A stretch of 64,000 bases of DNA, taken from positions 4,777,042-4,841,041 of the forward strand of contig JAPNXP010000010.1 in assembly GCA_028753945.1 (NCBI GenBank), read 5' to 3'. Below, one piece after another: positions 10,807 through 22,569 of this stretch (the stretch's first letter is position 1; every line of letters starts with the position of its first letter). Position numbers and translations under genes: made by a program. The DNA comes from Hexactinellida sp. DTS-2022. Taxonomy: Eukaryota > Porifera > Hexactinellida. The notes under the pieces are model-generated. The model saw only the letters and a program-made list of their open reading frames with translations. It had not been told where the DNA came from and searched no databases.

Positions 10807-11739
10807 AAGAAGCAAAATGAGACAAAAAGAATCTAAATCGGTCCACTTTTGACTGAATTACAGTTAATTTTCGTTTATAAGCCAAAGTCAATGGAGAAAT
10901 GTTGTTACATAAAAGAAGCCAATTTTGCATCAAAACAATGTTATGCGATACGCATACTGCATTCTTGTTACCTTTTTGAAGTAATACAATTCTAGCTCAG
11001 TTACGTAATAAGCGAAATTCTCACAGAGCAACAGTAATTCACTGTAATTGTATGTTGCGATAGTTCATACCAATATTATTGAAAAAGAACTGCCTTGGAA
11101 TGTATTAACATGAGTACATGCAGATAGTATTACAGATACAAGTAGATAACAAACAATTTTGAGGATAATATTTAGTAATTGAATGTTCACTAGAGTAGTA
11201 GAATAAATCCTACGGATGTTAAAATATAGGATAGATGGAGATGATGAACAAGTATTTAATATGCATTAACTTAATTACCTCTCTAAATAATGTTGTTCTT
11301 TGTTACATGCTAGTATCTTTAAGATTTAGCAAATGCATAGTAACCGCGTACGTTCGTACGGTACGAAATAATACTTTGTGAACAATCAAACAATATATAC
11401 AAGTATTTCTAAATTTCAAATAATAATTCATAAACAAGGATCTTATCTATTATAGTTCTATTATAGGTTCTACTAAGAATCGACAGTAAATCTTGATAAA
11501 TTTACCTAACTTATTCTTCGATAAAAAATAAGAATCAAGTGCTAAAAGATAAGCATCTATACTATCATTAACTAAGTACGTACATAGTGCTTAAGTACGG
11601 TACGAAAGGATAATCTGCGTACTAAGTTCGTACCGTAGCGTACAGTACGCCGTACTAGGTTACTATGAGCAAATCTGAAGTGAACTCAACTACAGTGAAA
11701 CCCCGGTATCCGAACTTCGATTATCTCATTTTGCTTCTT
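10807..11739. mobile_element. TTAA-flanked element nested in the left TIR
   Basis: Terminal repeats aagaagcaaaatgaga (10,807) and its complement (ending 11,739) are flanked by ttaa on both sides (10,803-10,806; 11,740-11,743). The interruption is proven by the other TIR of the host element, which reads cactcgttaaggatgc without it. TTAA targets are used by piggyBac and Kolobok elements. The ends do not start CCC, so the superfamily is open. A sub-terminal cagtgaaaccccggtatcc near 11,693 resembles Tigger/pogo ends. Confidence 0.85.
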
Positions 11740-12629
11740 TTAAGGATGCTTGCCGCCAAAAGTGTATTAGCCCTATGGGTAGTTTTACGATTATTTTGGA
11801 TATTGAGCTGAAATTCTCCATTATTGCCTGTAATAGCCCAACTAAGCATATAATCATGACTTTTGAACTTTTTATGAGCAATTTTCAGAATTCCATCATA
11901 TTACGTGGCGGATGGCTTCCTATCTCCGTAATACTAAATATTGTATAGGCGTAGAATATTATCAGAAAAACTGTAAGAGCTCAAGTTCTAAAATTTGCTG
12001 AGTATATACAGCACTACTATAGGAAGAAAATTGACCATTTTCAGACTGATCCATTCACAAATATTTATTGTGGATATAAATACCCTAAACATGCGGACAT
12101 TAGTTCGAAAAGATCGATTTTTAGACAATTTTTCTTGGACATGTCACGCAATATAAGTTCGTTTTGTTCAATCAAGGTCAAATATATAGTAACCGTTATA
12201 TACTAACATGTGCCAAATTTTTGGCGACTTTTGATATGTATTTTATAAAAAACAATTGGTCAAAGGTCAGAAATCTCTGTTTTGAGTTATTAAGGGTCAA
12301 AGTTTTTCCGAATAAAACACTCTCTAACTAAGATATTACAAGGTGTTTCATCCCTGTATGGAAGGAGTATGTAAGCTTTTATTCGTACGATAAGCTTTAC
12401 ATGTATTCAGTCATTGTTCGTAACTAAATGACTAGATATATATCCATTTATGCAAGTCCACTTTATTTTGGGACACCAGCTGGAAAAGGAATTTGATGTA
12501 ATTGGCTGTGAGAATTGTTCGAAATTCAACAGAAAGTTCGTTCCAGCAATATTTTGAACTACTATGTACATGCACCATGTAATGTGTGGAATCTTTCAAT
12601 TGAATTGCTGTATATCCCATAATAATTAA

Positions 12630-12705
12630 AATGATAGTCACCATTGAGATTCGAACCCATAACCTCAAATATACATTCTCCATATGCTTTCCACCGTGCC
12701 GTTGA
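12630..12705 (-). ncRNA. tRNA-derived SINE head (pol III A and B box-like)
   Basis: On the minus strand, ggcacggtgg (A-box-like) is followed about 40 nt later by gggttcgaatctc, a good B box. The cloverleaf is not convincing enough for a functional tRNA, and a longer unrelated tail follows. This is therefore best read as a SINE head inside the 2.3-kb element. Confidence 0.4.
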
Positions 12706-13044
12706 TACATATTAGTAATATATGAACTGATATTAGTATCAAAATGCACATAAATAACCTTCAATGGTGATAAATGTGAGGAATGTTCACATAATCACCG
12801 ATGTCATCAAAAATGACGTCACTAATAAAGCACTTTTAAGCAAAAATATCCTAGATTTTTGAAAATTTGCACTTCCAACAGAATTCCGGGTTATTTTTGC
12901 ATCTTATTTCACAATAATCGACACTTAAATTTTTGAAGTTAAATACCGGATAATTTGGCGGCAAGCATCCTTAACGAGTGCTATACACGAGAATAACAGG
13001 TATTATGGTTACTTAGAAAAAATGGGGGGTGTAAGATTCTAGAA

Positions 13045-13230
13045 TTGTACCTTCAGAGAAATGTTTTGCCAAACATGTATATTCAGTAAGTCTTCGACTC
13101 CTTCTCTACAAAGTGCCTTCAGCCACTGCTGAACTAGCTCAGGTGGTCCTCTCGGGAGTTTAAAAACTGGGGTATAGGGTTCGCCAGCGTAGTTACTTCT
13201 ACATCCAGGTGCTGAACACCTATTAGGCAT
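13045..13230 (-). pseudogene. THAP-domain gene, N-terminal exon
   Basis: From an ATG at 13,230 the minus strand encodes MPNRCSAPGCRSNY, then PVFKLP, WLKALCRE and NIHV. This is the C2CH THAP layout: N-terminal C-x(4)-C, conserved Pro and the buried Trp. The final C-x2-H-F is present only after a one-base frame shift: the sequence reads HVWQNIS, while the adjacent frame gives KHFSE. The coding then meets the palindromic target site of the 2.3-kb element. No promoter is assigned. The shift could be real decay or a sequencing error. Confidence 0.75.
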
Positions 13231-13529
13231 AGCAATCTAGTTGGAAATTATTAAAGAAAATATGAAAATAAATAAAGAATAATAGCATAAGAACTCAAGA
13301 GGTAAGCGAAAAGTGGTATACTACATAGCAAGTTTCAAAATAAATAGCAAACTGAAAGCACTGAGTAGTGAGTGTATAGTAATCGAACTTGCAATAAAAT
13401 TTACAATTTCTATACTAATACCAAAACAATAGTAAAATATTATGGTTGTACACAAATTGTTATAATCTACCCACAATATTTCTAACGAGGAAATTTATAT
13501 AGGTTGCCATTTATACCATTTATGGGCCA
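13231..13529. other. No gene seen
   Basis: AT-rich sequence upstream of the THAP start codon. It may hold the promoter of that gene, but no specific element can be named. Confidence 0.4.
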
Positions 13530-13606
13530 GTAGTATAATGGACTTCGGACACATCCATGGTCCAAATTATCAAGTTGTGAAAAGGCATTTTATAACGAAG
13601 GTCACG
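13530..13606. repeat. Terminal fragment of the MULE-type MITE family
   Basis: ccatggtccaaattatc...ttttataacgaaggtcac corresponds to one end of the 44,370-45,063 element, whose terminus reads tatataacgaaggtcac. Confidence 0.6.
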
Positions 13607-13625
13607 CTGGAATTTATTTATTATA

Positions 13626-13890
13626 TAGTGACCAACCTCTGGCTAGTTAAGTTTTATGCCTGATTCTGATAATTTAGGATATAACTCGCGATTTAAGCTC
13701 CCATGCCGCTCTGGAAAGTTTGGGCAAACTTTTTATAGCGACAAATTCAAAGGGCCTCCGGCAATCATTTTGAAAAATTAAGGCCCCTCTCTGAACATTT
13801 CATAAATTGAGATTAGAGTATTTTTGAACAGTATGCAATAAGTAGTAGCTGCACTGAAAATTTCAACTCAATCGGGACTATACTTTTAAT
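13626..13890 (+). repeat. R2 repeat, partial copy
   Basis: It runs from gtgaccaacctctggctagtt to cgggactatacttttaat, as in the copy at 7,970-8,230, and then joins Helitron 5' sequence. Confidence 0.75.
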
Positions 13891-14440
13891 TAAAAGCGAA
13901 ATTGTTATGTGTTTGTTTGTGTGTGTGTGTGTTTGTCCAGAATTAATAGGAAAGACTACGAGACCTAGAAAGCTGAAAATTGGCATGCAGGGGTAACTTT
14001 GTACTGCGACAACGATCTATTAGTTTTCTAAGCGAAATAACGGGATTATGACGTCATAAAGGCACATATTTGGGAATAACTCTTTCAGTTTTTATTCGAT
14101 TCGCCCACAATTTTAGATGATAACACTACATACAATGAGACACACGTGTTCCGATTTATGGGAATGTGACGTCACGTGGGAACTAATTTGGATTCAGCTC
14201 TTACACTTTTGGTTCAATCGACAAATAATTTTGTCACATTATAAAACAGAATGTATTGCATGTCTCTAGAATTTTTATAATTTTCGCATTTAATCTGAGC
14301 CAGGCAATAACAAAAATGTAACCTCCAATTGCTGCGTCATTGCACATATTGAGGTTTGACTATTTAATCTTCACCTAGATTATTTCCGAAATTGCATACT
14401 TGATTAATCCAGTTTGGCTTCCATCAGTTTATTTCTATTC
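13891..14440 (+). mobile_element. Helitron-like fragment (5' part)
   Basis: taaaagcgaaattg, a (tttg)/(tg) tract, then tttgtccagaattaatagg and actacgag-cctagaaagctgaaaattgg: the hallmark 5' region of the local Helitron family. The 3' hairpins and ctcg terminus are absent. The following stretch, 14,441-14,845, shows no gene. Confidence 0.6.
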
Positions 14441-15916
14441 GTGATGTATTTAGCTTACGTCAATTACATAAGTATGCATAATATTAGAGACTCTTAATTA
14501 AATATTATAAATTGATTTATGAATTACATTATGTAAAGAATAGTCGACTTGATAAATAAAAAATGCAAAAATTATTCATCTCAAGTATTAAATTATTTAA
14601 TTACGTAACAATAAATTAAAATAATTAATATTACTTACCCTCAGAAATGTATGAGCTTTGTTAAGTTTGGAAAAAAAATAAAAGCAAATAGCAAATAGCA
14701 AATAGGCAATGAAATAATCGATAAGTTAGTTTGAATTTAAATCCCGAATTTGTAGTATATATAATCAGCAATGAATGCCAAATAAAGGGAAACCTGTTGT
14801 GTGAGTTATTTGTGGTGAATGTAACAAAATGTAACAAGCTGAAATGGAAGCCTACTTGATCTCACAAGTTGAATCAATATAATTATCACTAGTTGAAACA
14901 ATAAATCAGAATTAACACTTTCAGTTGAACTGAAGTGTTAGCAAACATAGGAAACTAGCAACTCAATTATGGCACAAACTAAGCCAAATTTGAAAATTGG
15001 TGCACTGTGAAAAGGTGTAGAAATAAATAATTTATCGATTCATATAAAGTAAATATTAGGGCATTATTAATTGTTCCTTTTGTGACATTAAACAGGTGTA
15101 CAAATGTGTCTAAAAATTTTAATAAAAATCGTGAGATCAGGTGCATATCTATATCCCATGAGACACTTATCCTGAAAATTTGGGCTCTTAGGTAATAAAA
15201 CTCTGTTCTGTGTAGAGGATACGGAATAAAAAAAGGTGTTAAATTATTTCAGAAAGGTGTTTCAGAAGGCCTTGACCCTTAGAGTGGTGGAAGTTTCCAT
15301 TTAGCTCACTTCATTTCACCGATATTCAAGTTTCAGTAGAATATAACAAGTGATGAGTCAGCATTTTTTATGTGCGTGTTGGGTGATCACCCAACACCAA
15401 CCAACCCATTGGAATTATCTAATTCACAAAATTGTAAAAATTCATTTTTTGAAGATGTCATCATCACCTCAAGGTGTCAGGACCCATTTGTAGAGGTGTT
15501 ACTTGGCATAAGCATAGGCGCCGATCTTTGTAGGAGTGAGGTATTTCCTGGGGGGGGGGGGACATCATGTGACCCCTCTAATTAACGGAAATTCCATGCT
15601 GATTACGAATATCCTATTTCCTGATTGGATTAAATATCACTTAAAGAGTTATATTACATTTAGTGGTTAATGATTAGCTACTAAAAGTAATAAAGTGAGA
15701 ATTGTGTGAAGACTGTAATGGTATACTAAAATTATGGTTCGTACAATGTCACTAAGAATAGTGCTTCTCACAGTTACAACTACAAAATTCTGTGAATTTC
15801 CTACGCGCTTTTCTGCACGCGCATCTACCGCCACAGTCACTTCTACTCTTGAAGCTACATTTACTAATTCACTGCATGCCTTTGAAGCCACAGATAAACT
15901 GTTCCATACAGGAACG

Positions 15917-16078
15917 CAGTGATTTTTTAAAGGATTTGATTAGAGGGCCCTACCAACAATTAGAGGCCCTCACTCTACATTTCATGATATTGAGTACTTA
16001 GCACGTCAAAAATTAGAGGCCCATTGAGAAAAATTAGAAGCCCATTTTGGGCCTCTAATTTGTCTTAAAAAAACACTG
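15917..16078. mobile_element. hAT-type MITE nested in the 15.5-17.4 kb element
   Basis: Ends cagtgattttttaa and ttaaaaaaacactg; flanks caggaacg (15,909-15,916) and caggaacc (16,079-16,086), 7 of 8 matching. The interior holds repeated attagaggccc phrases. Confidence 0.82.
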
Positions 16079-16394
16079 CAGGAACCCATAGGCGCCGATC
16101 TTTGTAGGAGTGAGGTATTTCCTGGGGGGGGGGACAAATTTGGGACCAATTTTTTATACCTTGGCAGCCAAAGGTCGAAGGTTGATTAGAAAGGTCAATT
16201 CGTTCCAAGTCGAGCGACTTGAGCATTCGGAGGCTAATGATGCTAGTACTACTAATGGTTTAAACAAATATAGTACATTAAATTTACAAACTTACCTGGC
16301 ATGGCTAATCCTTCACTCAACAGGAGCATATCAACGACCTGGGGGATCCTGACTTCCCAGAGCCCACCATGATAGGTACATTTACGCGTATGGT

Positions 16395-17048
16395 CATAGG
16401 CGCCGAAACTCTCCAGCGCCAGGGGGGGTGTAACTTTACATTTAAAAATGTGAAAGGTCAAAAAAACGATTCCTATGGCGCATTGTCGCTAAGATTAAAG
16501 TTGGGGCGCGTGGAGCGAGTGTTGCGAGCGATCCTTGGGGGGTTCTGGGGGCAAGCCCCCCAGAAAAAAATGGACTACGAGATACCCAGATATCAATTTG
16601 TTTTGAATGAATTATACGTATATTTTATTGTACTAAATTATATTGAATATTGTATTTTCTATCCAGAGGGAACGGTAACACCCGCACCAATAATGTTGCC
16701 CCCCTTCAATTTACGGGAGGGGGGGAACGCGCCCCCCCTAGCGCATCCCCCTGTTTCGCCACTGGTATGGTGGCTGAAAATCATTATGTTGACGGGCATA
16801 ATTGTATACATATATTAATAATCCAATGTTATTTAGAAGGACTCCTTATGGAATTATATTTTTTCAATGGGTTTACGTATATGTTTTCTACTTTAACAAT
16901 AAAGAATATGTCTAATATACCCTGCCTGACCAACCAGGAGGGGTATACCCTTCCTGACTCTTTCCTCAGCCAGGGGGGGTGAAACCCTCCCTGACAAAAA
17001 CCAGGGAGGGTGTAACCCCCCCTGACCCCCCCACTTTCGGCGCCTATG
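16395..17048. mobile_element. Second cataggcgccgaaa element, nested (8-bp TSD)
   Basis: Ends cataggcgccgaaa and tttcggcgcctatg with perfect duplications cgtatggt (16,387-16,394; 17,049-17,056). It belongs to the same terminal family as its host, so a relative has inserted into a relative. G/C-run tracts near the right end produce spurious proline/glycine ORFs. Confidence 0.9.
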
Positions 17049-18148
17049 CGTATGGTAGTATATATAATCTTATATACAATCTTAATTTTCAAATTGAAAA
17101 TAGAAGCTAGTATTCGATGTCACTTTGTGAAATCGAATAGCTTCTATTATAAATTTCATAACAATTACAGATGATATTAATATATTTTCTTTTGCACGAA
17201 CATAATTGCACAATTTATATACTGAGCGCATTAAATTTTAATAAATTTAGTCTACATTCCCCCAGTGGACCCCCCCAGTACCCCCCCAGTGTACCCCCCC
17301 AGACCCCCCCAGCCTTCCGACCTGGGGGGGGTCCAGACCCCCCCCCAGAACCCCAACATCGGCGCCTATGGGCATAAGGATTAATTGATAAATTGGAAGT
17401 TTGTTTCTATCTTCTATAATTTCTGAGATTTATGATATTTAATTAATTAACATAAATAATCATTAATATTATGTATAATATAACACCAATTACAATGTCA
17501 ACTTACAATTATTAAGTTCAATTATTTTGTCATATAAAATTAATTAATTAATTTGGCTATCAAATTTCAATTCCGCACACTCGATAACCCCCTATAAACA
17601 AATTAAAAACATCTATATATATTAAATACAGACCGAATTAATTATAATTAATTACGTCAGTATATTAATAGTACAAGAGTATTTCTTGTAAAATGAAATA
17701 TATTCACTTGATCTGTCGTTGTTATGGAATGTAAAATCTCGGTTTTCAATTATAAAATAGAAGCCTACTCGATCTCACAAGTTGAATCAATATAATAATA
17801 ACAAGTTGAAACAAAAGAATTAGATTTAACACTTTCAATTGAACTGAAGTGTTAGTAAACAAGGGAAACTTGCAACTCAAATGTGGCACAAACGAAACCC
17901 AATTTAAAAATTCGTGTACTGTGAAAAGGTGTTGAATTAAATTTCTATCGAATGCATATAAATTGAATATTCGGGTACTATTTATTGTTCCTGTTTAAAT
18001 ATTAAACAGGTGCAAAAATGTGTCCAAAAATATTTAATCAAAAATCGTGACCCCAGGTGCACATCTGTAACACATGAGACACATATCCTGAAATTTTGGG
18101 TTCTTAGTTAATTAAACTCTGTTCGGTGGATGATATACGGAAGAATAC

Positions 18149-18272
18149 AAAATCCAAAATTGCAGCCTGTGCCGACTCATGTTCCTTTGGGGGCACTATA
18201 TTTTGGTTGTGGTTTATTGATGGTGCCTCCAAGGAACATGCTGACGGCACAGCTGCAATTTTGGATTTTTTT
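18149..18272 (+). repeat. Unit hairpin, copy 1
   Basis: Left arm aaaatccaaaattgcagcct..., right arm ...gctgcaattttggattttt, loop around ttttggttgtgg. The arms pair over about 55 bp. Confidence 0.9.
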
Positions 18273-19396
18273 CGCCATGTCATCATCACTATGAAGGTGT
18301 TAAATTATTTCAGAAAGGTGTTTCAAAAGGCAACGACCCTTAGTGAGTTGGAAGTTTCGATTTTGCTCACTTCATTTCAAAGATATTCAAGTTTCAGTAG
18401 AATATAAATAGTGATGAGTCAGCATTTTTTATGTGCGTGTTGGGTGATAACCCAACACCAACCAACCCATTCGAAATATAGAATTCACAAAATTGTAGAA
18501 ACACATTTTTTACCGAGGTCATCATCACCTAAAGGTGTCAAGACCCATTTGTAGAGGTGTTAGGTGGCATATGGATCAATTGATAAATTTGAAGTTTGTT
18601 TCTAGCTTGTATAATCTCTGAGATTAATTCCATGAATCAAATTAGTACAAATAATTATTAATATATTAACAATTTAACACCATTATTATGTACTGCAAAA
18701 TAAATGAAGTTCCATTATCTGCAATTATTATTAATTTTAGTTCAATTTCACAATCATATTTGAATTCAGCGCACTCGATTACCCCAATAATCTAATTGGA
18801 ACCGTCTCTATAAGTTAAACACAGAGCGAATTAATTAGAATTAAATATGTCATGTATCCATTGTGCAAGAATATTCTAAGCAGAAATAAATATAATCACA
18901 TAATCTGTCGTTGTTATGGAATGTAAAATCTTAGTTTTCAAATAGAAAATAGAAGCCTACTCGATTTCACAAGTGGAATCAATATAATTATCGCAAGTTT
19001 AAACAATTGTGTAAGATTTAACAAGTTTAATCAATATAATTATTACAAGTAGAAACAATTGAATTAGATCTAACAGTTTTACTGAAACTGAAGTATGAGT
19101 AAACAAATAAATTTCAACCCCGATTTGTGGCATGAATTAAACCCACTAGAAAAATTTGTCTTCACCCATCAGACGCAGAATTTTATGGTGAATCCAAATG
19201 TGAAATAAAATTTGGGGGTTTAGTAAAACATCTTTTGAGTTATGCATCAGACAAATTTTGAAAGGTGTCAAAGATGTGTCCAAAATTTGTTAATCAAAAA
19301 TCGTAACCCCAGGTGCACATCTGAAACCCATGAGACACAGATCGTAAAAATTTGGGCTCTTAGTTGATAAAACTGTTCTGTGGAGTGGCTACGGAT

Positions 19397-19524
19397 AAAA
19401 AATCCAAAATTGCAGCCTGTGCCGACGCATGTTCCTTAGGTGGCACTATATTTGGTGGTGGTTTATTGATAGTGCCTCCAAAGGAACATGCTGTCGGCAC
19501 AAGCTGCAATTTTGGATTTTTTTT
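19397..19524 (+). repeat. Unit hairpin, copy 2
   Basis: Same arms as copy 1, with gtgccgacgcatgttcctta on the left and atgctgtcggcac on the right; loop ggtggtggttta. Confidence 0.9.
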
Positions 19525-20759
19525 CGCCTAGTCATCATCACTATGAAGGTGTTAAATTATTACAGAAAGGTGTTTCAGTAGGCAACGACCCTTAGAGTGG
19601 TGGAAGTTTCCATTTAGCTCACTTCATTTGAGAGATATTCAAGTTTCAGTAGAATATAATCTGTGATGACTCAGCATTTTTAAAGTGCGTGTTGGGTATT
19701 CACCCAACTCCAACCAACCCATGCGAATTATTAATTCACAAAATTGTAAAAATACATTTTTTTGACGATGTCATCATCACCTCATGGTGTCAAGACCCAC
19801 TTGTATAGGTGGTACGTGGCATAAGGACCAATTGATAAATTGAAAGTTTGTTTCTATCTTGTATCATCTCTGAGATTAATGAAATTTAGCTAATTAGTAT
19901 AAATATTTAATTAATAAATTAATAATTTAACACCATTATTATGTACAGCAAAATAAATTATGTTCAATTATTTGCACTTATTATTAATTTAAATCGAATT
20001 TCAGTATCATATTTGAATTCAGCGCACTCGATAACCCCAATAATCCATTTGGAACCGTATATAAGTTACGTGTAAATACAAAAGGAATTAATTATAATTA
20101 CGTAATTACGTCAGTACATTCATTGTGCAAGAATATTCTCGACGAAATAAATATTATCACTTAATCTGTCGTTGTTGTGGAATGTAATTCTTAACGGTTC
20201 TATCATAAACCATCTTTAGTTTAATGCCATTCATTCATTATGTATTTATAATAAATTATATTATTAGTTATTTATTTTAGCAATGTTATCCATGGTTGGT
20301 TGAGTTGAGTCAACAAATTCCTTATATTATATTAATTAATTTAATCCAATGTATAGTAATACTAGAATTAAATAGAAGCCAGCTGGAATTTATAAGTTAA
20401 ATCAATATAATTATCGCAAGTTGAATCGCTAGAGTAGGATTTAACAAGTTAAATCAATATAATTATTACAAGTTGAAACAATGGAATTAGATTTCACAGT
20501 TTTACTGAAACTGAAGTGTGAGTAAACAAAGAAATTTCAACCCCCATTTATGGCAGAAATAAAACTCTTTATTGAAAGTTTTCTTCTCCCAACAGACGCA
20601 GAATTTTAATGGGAATCCAAATATGAAATAAAATTTGGGGGTTTAGTAGAACATATTTTGAGTTATGGACCAGACAAATTTTGAAAGGTGTTAAAGATGT
20701 GTCAAAAATTTGTTAATCAAAAATTGTAACCCCAGGTGCAAATTAGACGTCGACTCCGA

Positions 20760-21045
20760 ACCTACATTCCAAGTTTCAGCCCTCTATGTATATAGGTGTG
20801 GCCAGGGCACCTGCTACGGAGAAATAAAAATAAAAATAAAGGCAGTAAGATTAGAACTGGGCCACTATACTATAGTATAGTCGGCACAGTAACGTCGACT
20901 CCGAACCTACATTCCAAGTTTCAGACCTCTATGTATATAGGTGTGGCCAGGGCACCTACTACGGAGAAATAAAAATAAAAATAAAAATAAAGGCAGTAAG
21001 ATTAGAACTGGGCCACTATACTATAGTATAGTCGGCACAGTAATA
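20760..21045 (+). repeat. Duplicated ~125-bp module with palindromic ctatactatagtatag
   Basis: The phrase cgtcgactccgaacctacat ... ggccagggcacc ... ggcagtaagattagaactgg, then gccactatactatagtatag and tcggcacagtaa, occurs twice in direct succession (from about 20,750 and 20,894). It precedes the truncated hairpin copy 3. Confidence 0.8.
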
Positions 21046-21062
21046 ATAATAATAATAATAAT

Positions 21063-21170
21063 AAAATCCAAAATTGCAGCCTGTGCCGACGCATGTTCCT
21101 TTGGTGGCACAATATTTTGTTGGTGGTTTATTGATAGTGCCTCCAATGGAACGTACTGTCCGCCACGTCA
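21063..21170 (+). repeat. Unit hairpin, copy 3 (right arm truncated)
   Basis: The left arm is complete; the right arm breaks off after ctccaatggaacgtactgtc and the next module resumes at once. Confidence 0.85.
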
Positions 21171-21862
21171 TCATCACTATAAAGGTGTTAAATTATTTCA
21201 TGAAAGGTGTTTCAGAAGGCTACGACCCTTAGAGTGGTAGGAGTTTCCATCTTGCTCACTTCATTTGAGAGATATTCAAGTTTCAGTAGAATATAATATG
21301 TGCTGAGTCAGCATTTTATGTGAGTGTTGGGTCATCACCCAACATCAACTAACCCATTTTAGATATCGAATTATCAAAATTGTAAAAACCCATTTTTTTA
21401 ACGATGTCATCATGACCTCAAGGTGTCAAGACCCACTTGTATAGGTGGCACGTGCCATAAGGACCAATTGATAATTTGAAAGTTTGTTTCTATCTTCTAT
21501 GATCTCTGAGATTTGTGATATTTAATTAATTAGTATAAATAATTATTAATAATTTAACACCAATTTCAATGTCAACTTATATTTATTAAGTTTAATTATT
21601 TTGTCATAAATAATATTAATTAATTTGGCTATCAAATTTCAATTCCGCACACTCGATAACCCCTAATAAACAAATTGGGAGCATCTCTACAAGTCATATA
21701 CTGCCTTAATTAATTATAATTAATTACGTCAGTCCAAAAAAATGTAATAAAAAATCGTGACCCCAGGTGCACATCTGTAACCCATGAGACACATATCCTG
21801 AAAATTTGGGCTCTTAGTTAATAATACTCTGTACTGTGGAGAGGATACGGAAGGATAATAAT

Positions 21863-21988
21863 AAAATCCAAAATTGGAGCCTGTGCCGACGCATGTTCCT
21901 TTGGTGGCACTATATTTTGATGGTGGTTTATTTATAGTGCCTCCAAAGGAACATGGTGGCGGCACAGGCTGCAATTTTGGATTTTTTT
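21863..21988 (+). repeat. Unit hairpin, copy 4
   Basis: Full hairpin, with gtggcggcacaggctgcaat in the right arm. Confidence 0.9.
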
Positions 21989-22229
21989 CGCCATGTCATC
22001 ATCACTATGAAGGTGTTAAATTATTTCAGAGAGGTGTTTCGGAAGGCAACGACCCTTAGAGTGGTGGAAGTTTCGTTTTAGCTCACTTCATTTTAGAGAT
22101 ATTCAAGTTTCAGTAGAATATAATCTGTGATGACTCAGCATTTTTAAAGTGCGTGTTGGGTGATCACCCAAAACCAACCGACCCATTTGAATTATATAAT
22201 TCACAAATTTGTGAAAAGAAATTTTTTTG

Positions 22230-22569
22230 GGGGGCGCAGCATTTGTTAGAATTTTGAAGCATGCATTTGTTAGAATTTCAACTGATTGCATTTGTTAGAA
22301 TCAGTTTTAAGACTAACTTGCATTTGTTAGAATTGTTTTATGTCTAACTTGCATTTGTTAGAATAGTTTGATGACTAACTTGCATTTGTTAGAATAGTTT
22401 TATGGCCAACTTGCATTTGTTAGAATAGTTTTATGACTAACTTGCATTTTTTAGAATAGTTTTATGGTCGACTTGCATTTGTTAGAATAGTTTTATGGTC
22501 GACTTGCATTTGTTAGAATTGTTTTATGGCCAACTTGCATTTGTTAGAATTGTTTTATGGCCAACTTGC
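22230..22569 (+). repeat. Left TIR: 11 tandem units of ~31 bp
   Basis: The unit is gcatttgttagaat followed by (a/t)gttttatgg-ccaactt or variants (gactaact, ggtcgact). The three outermost units are distinct in spacer sequence and are mirrored at the far right end. The array runs directly into the coding region. Confidence 0.95.

Larger units (their letters stand above)
10741..13036. mobile_element. 2.3-kb element with ~80-bp perfect TIRs, inserted in a THAP gene
   Basis: The left terminus from 10,741 (tcttacaccccccatttttt, onward to ...gcactcg) is identical over at least 62 bp to the complement of the right terminus ending at 13,036. The TIR continues as ttaaggatgcttgccgcc once the TTAA element at 10,807-11,739 is set aside. 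The flanks are ttctagaa on both sides (10,733-10,740; 13,037-13,044). This 8-mer is itself palindromic, so TSD and TIR cannot be told apart with certainty. I see no transposase inside; the interior contains a tRNA-like SINE head. An 8-bp duplication would fit hAT, P or Merlin types; the superfamily is not assigned. Confidence 0.85.
15513..17370. mobile_element. hAT-type element, cataggcgccgat family (8-bp TSD)
   Basis: Ends cataggcgccgat and atcggcgcctatg are perfect 13-bp inverted repeats, flanked by ggcataag at 15,505-15,512 and 17,371-17,378. The uninterrupted host phrase ggcataagga-caattgataaatt is seen in neighbouring units. A second start-like copy (cataggcgccgatctttgta) at 16,087 repeats the first 40 bp, so the element is composite. 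At least two other hAT MITEs are nested inside. No transposase ORF is visible. Confidence 0.88.

Noticed and set aside
12630..12705. Functional tRNA gene
   Set aside because: A and B boxes are present but arms of the cloverleaf do not pair convincingly and the tail continues; called a SINE head instead.
16110..17092. Several overlapping ORFs of 80-149 aa on both strands
   Set aside because: All lie within nested hAT elements, with proline/glycine runs from C/G tracts and no conserved motif.
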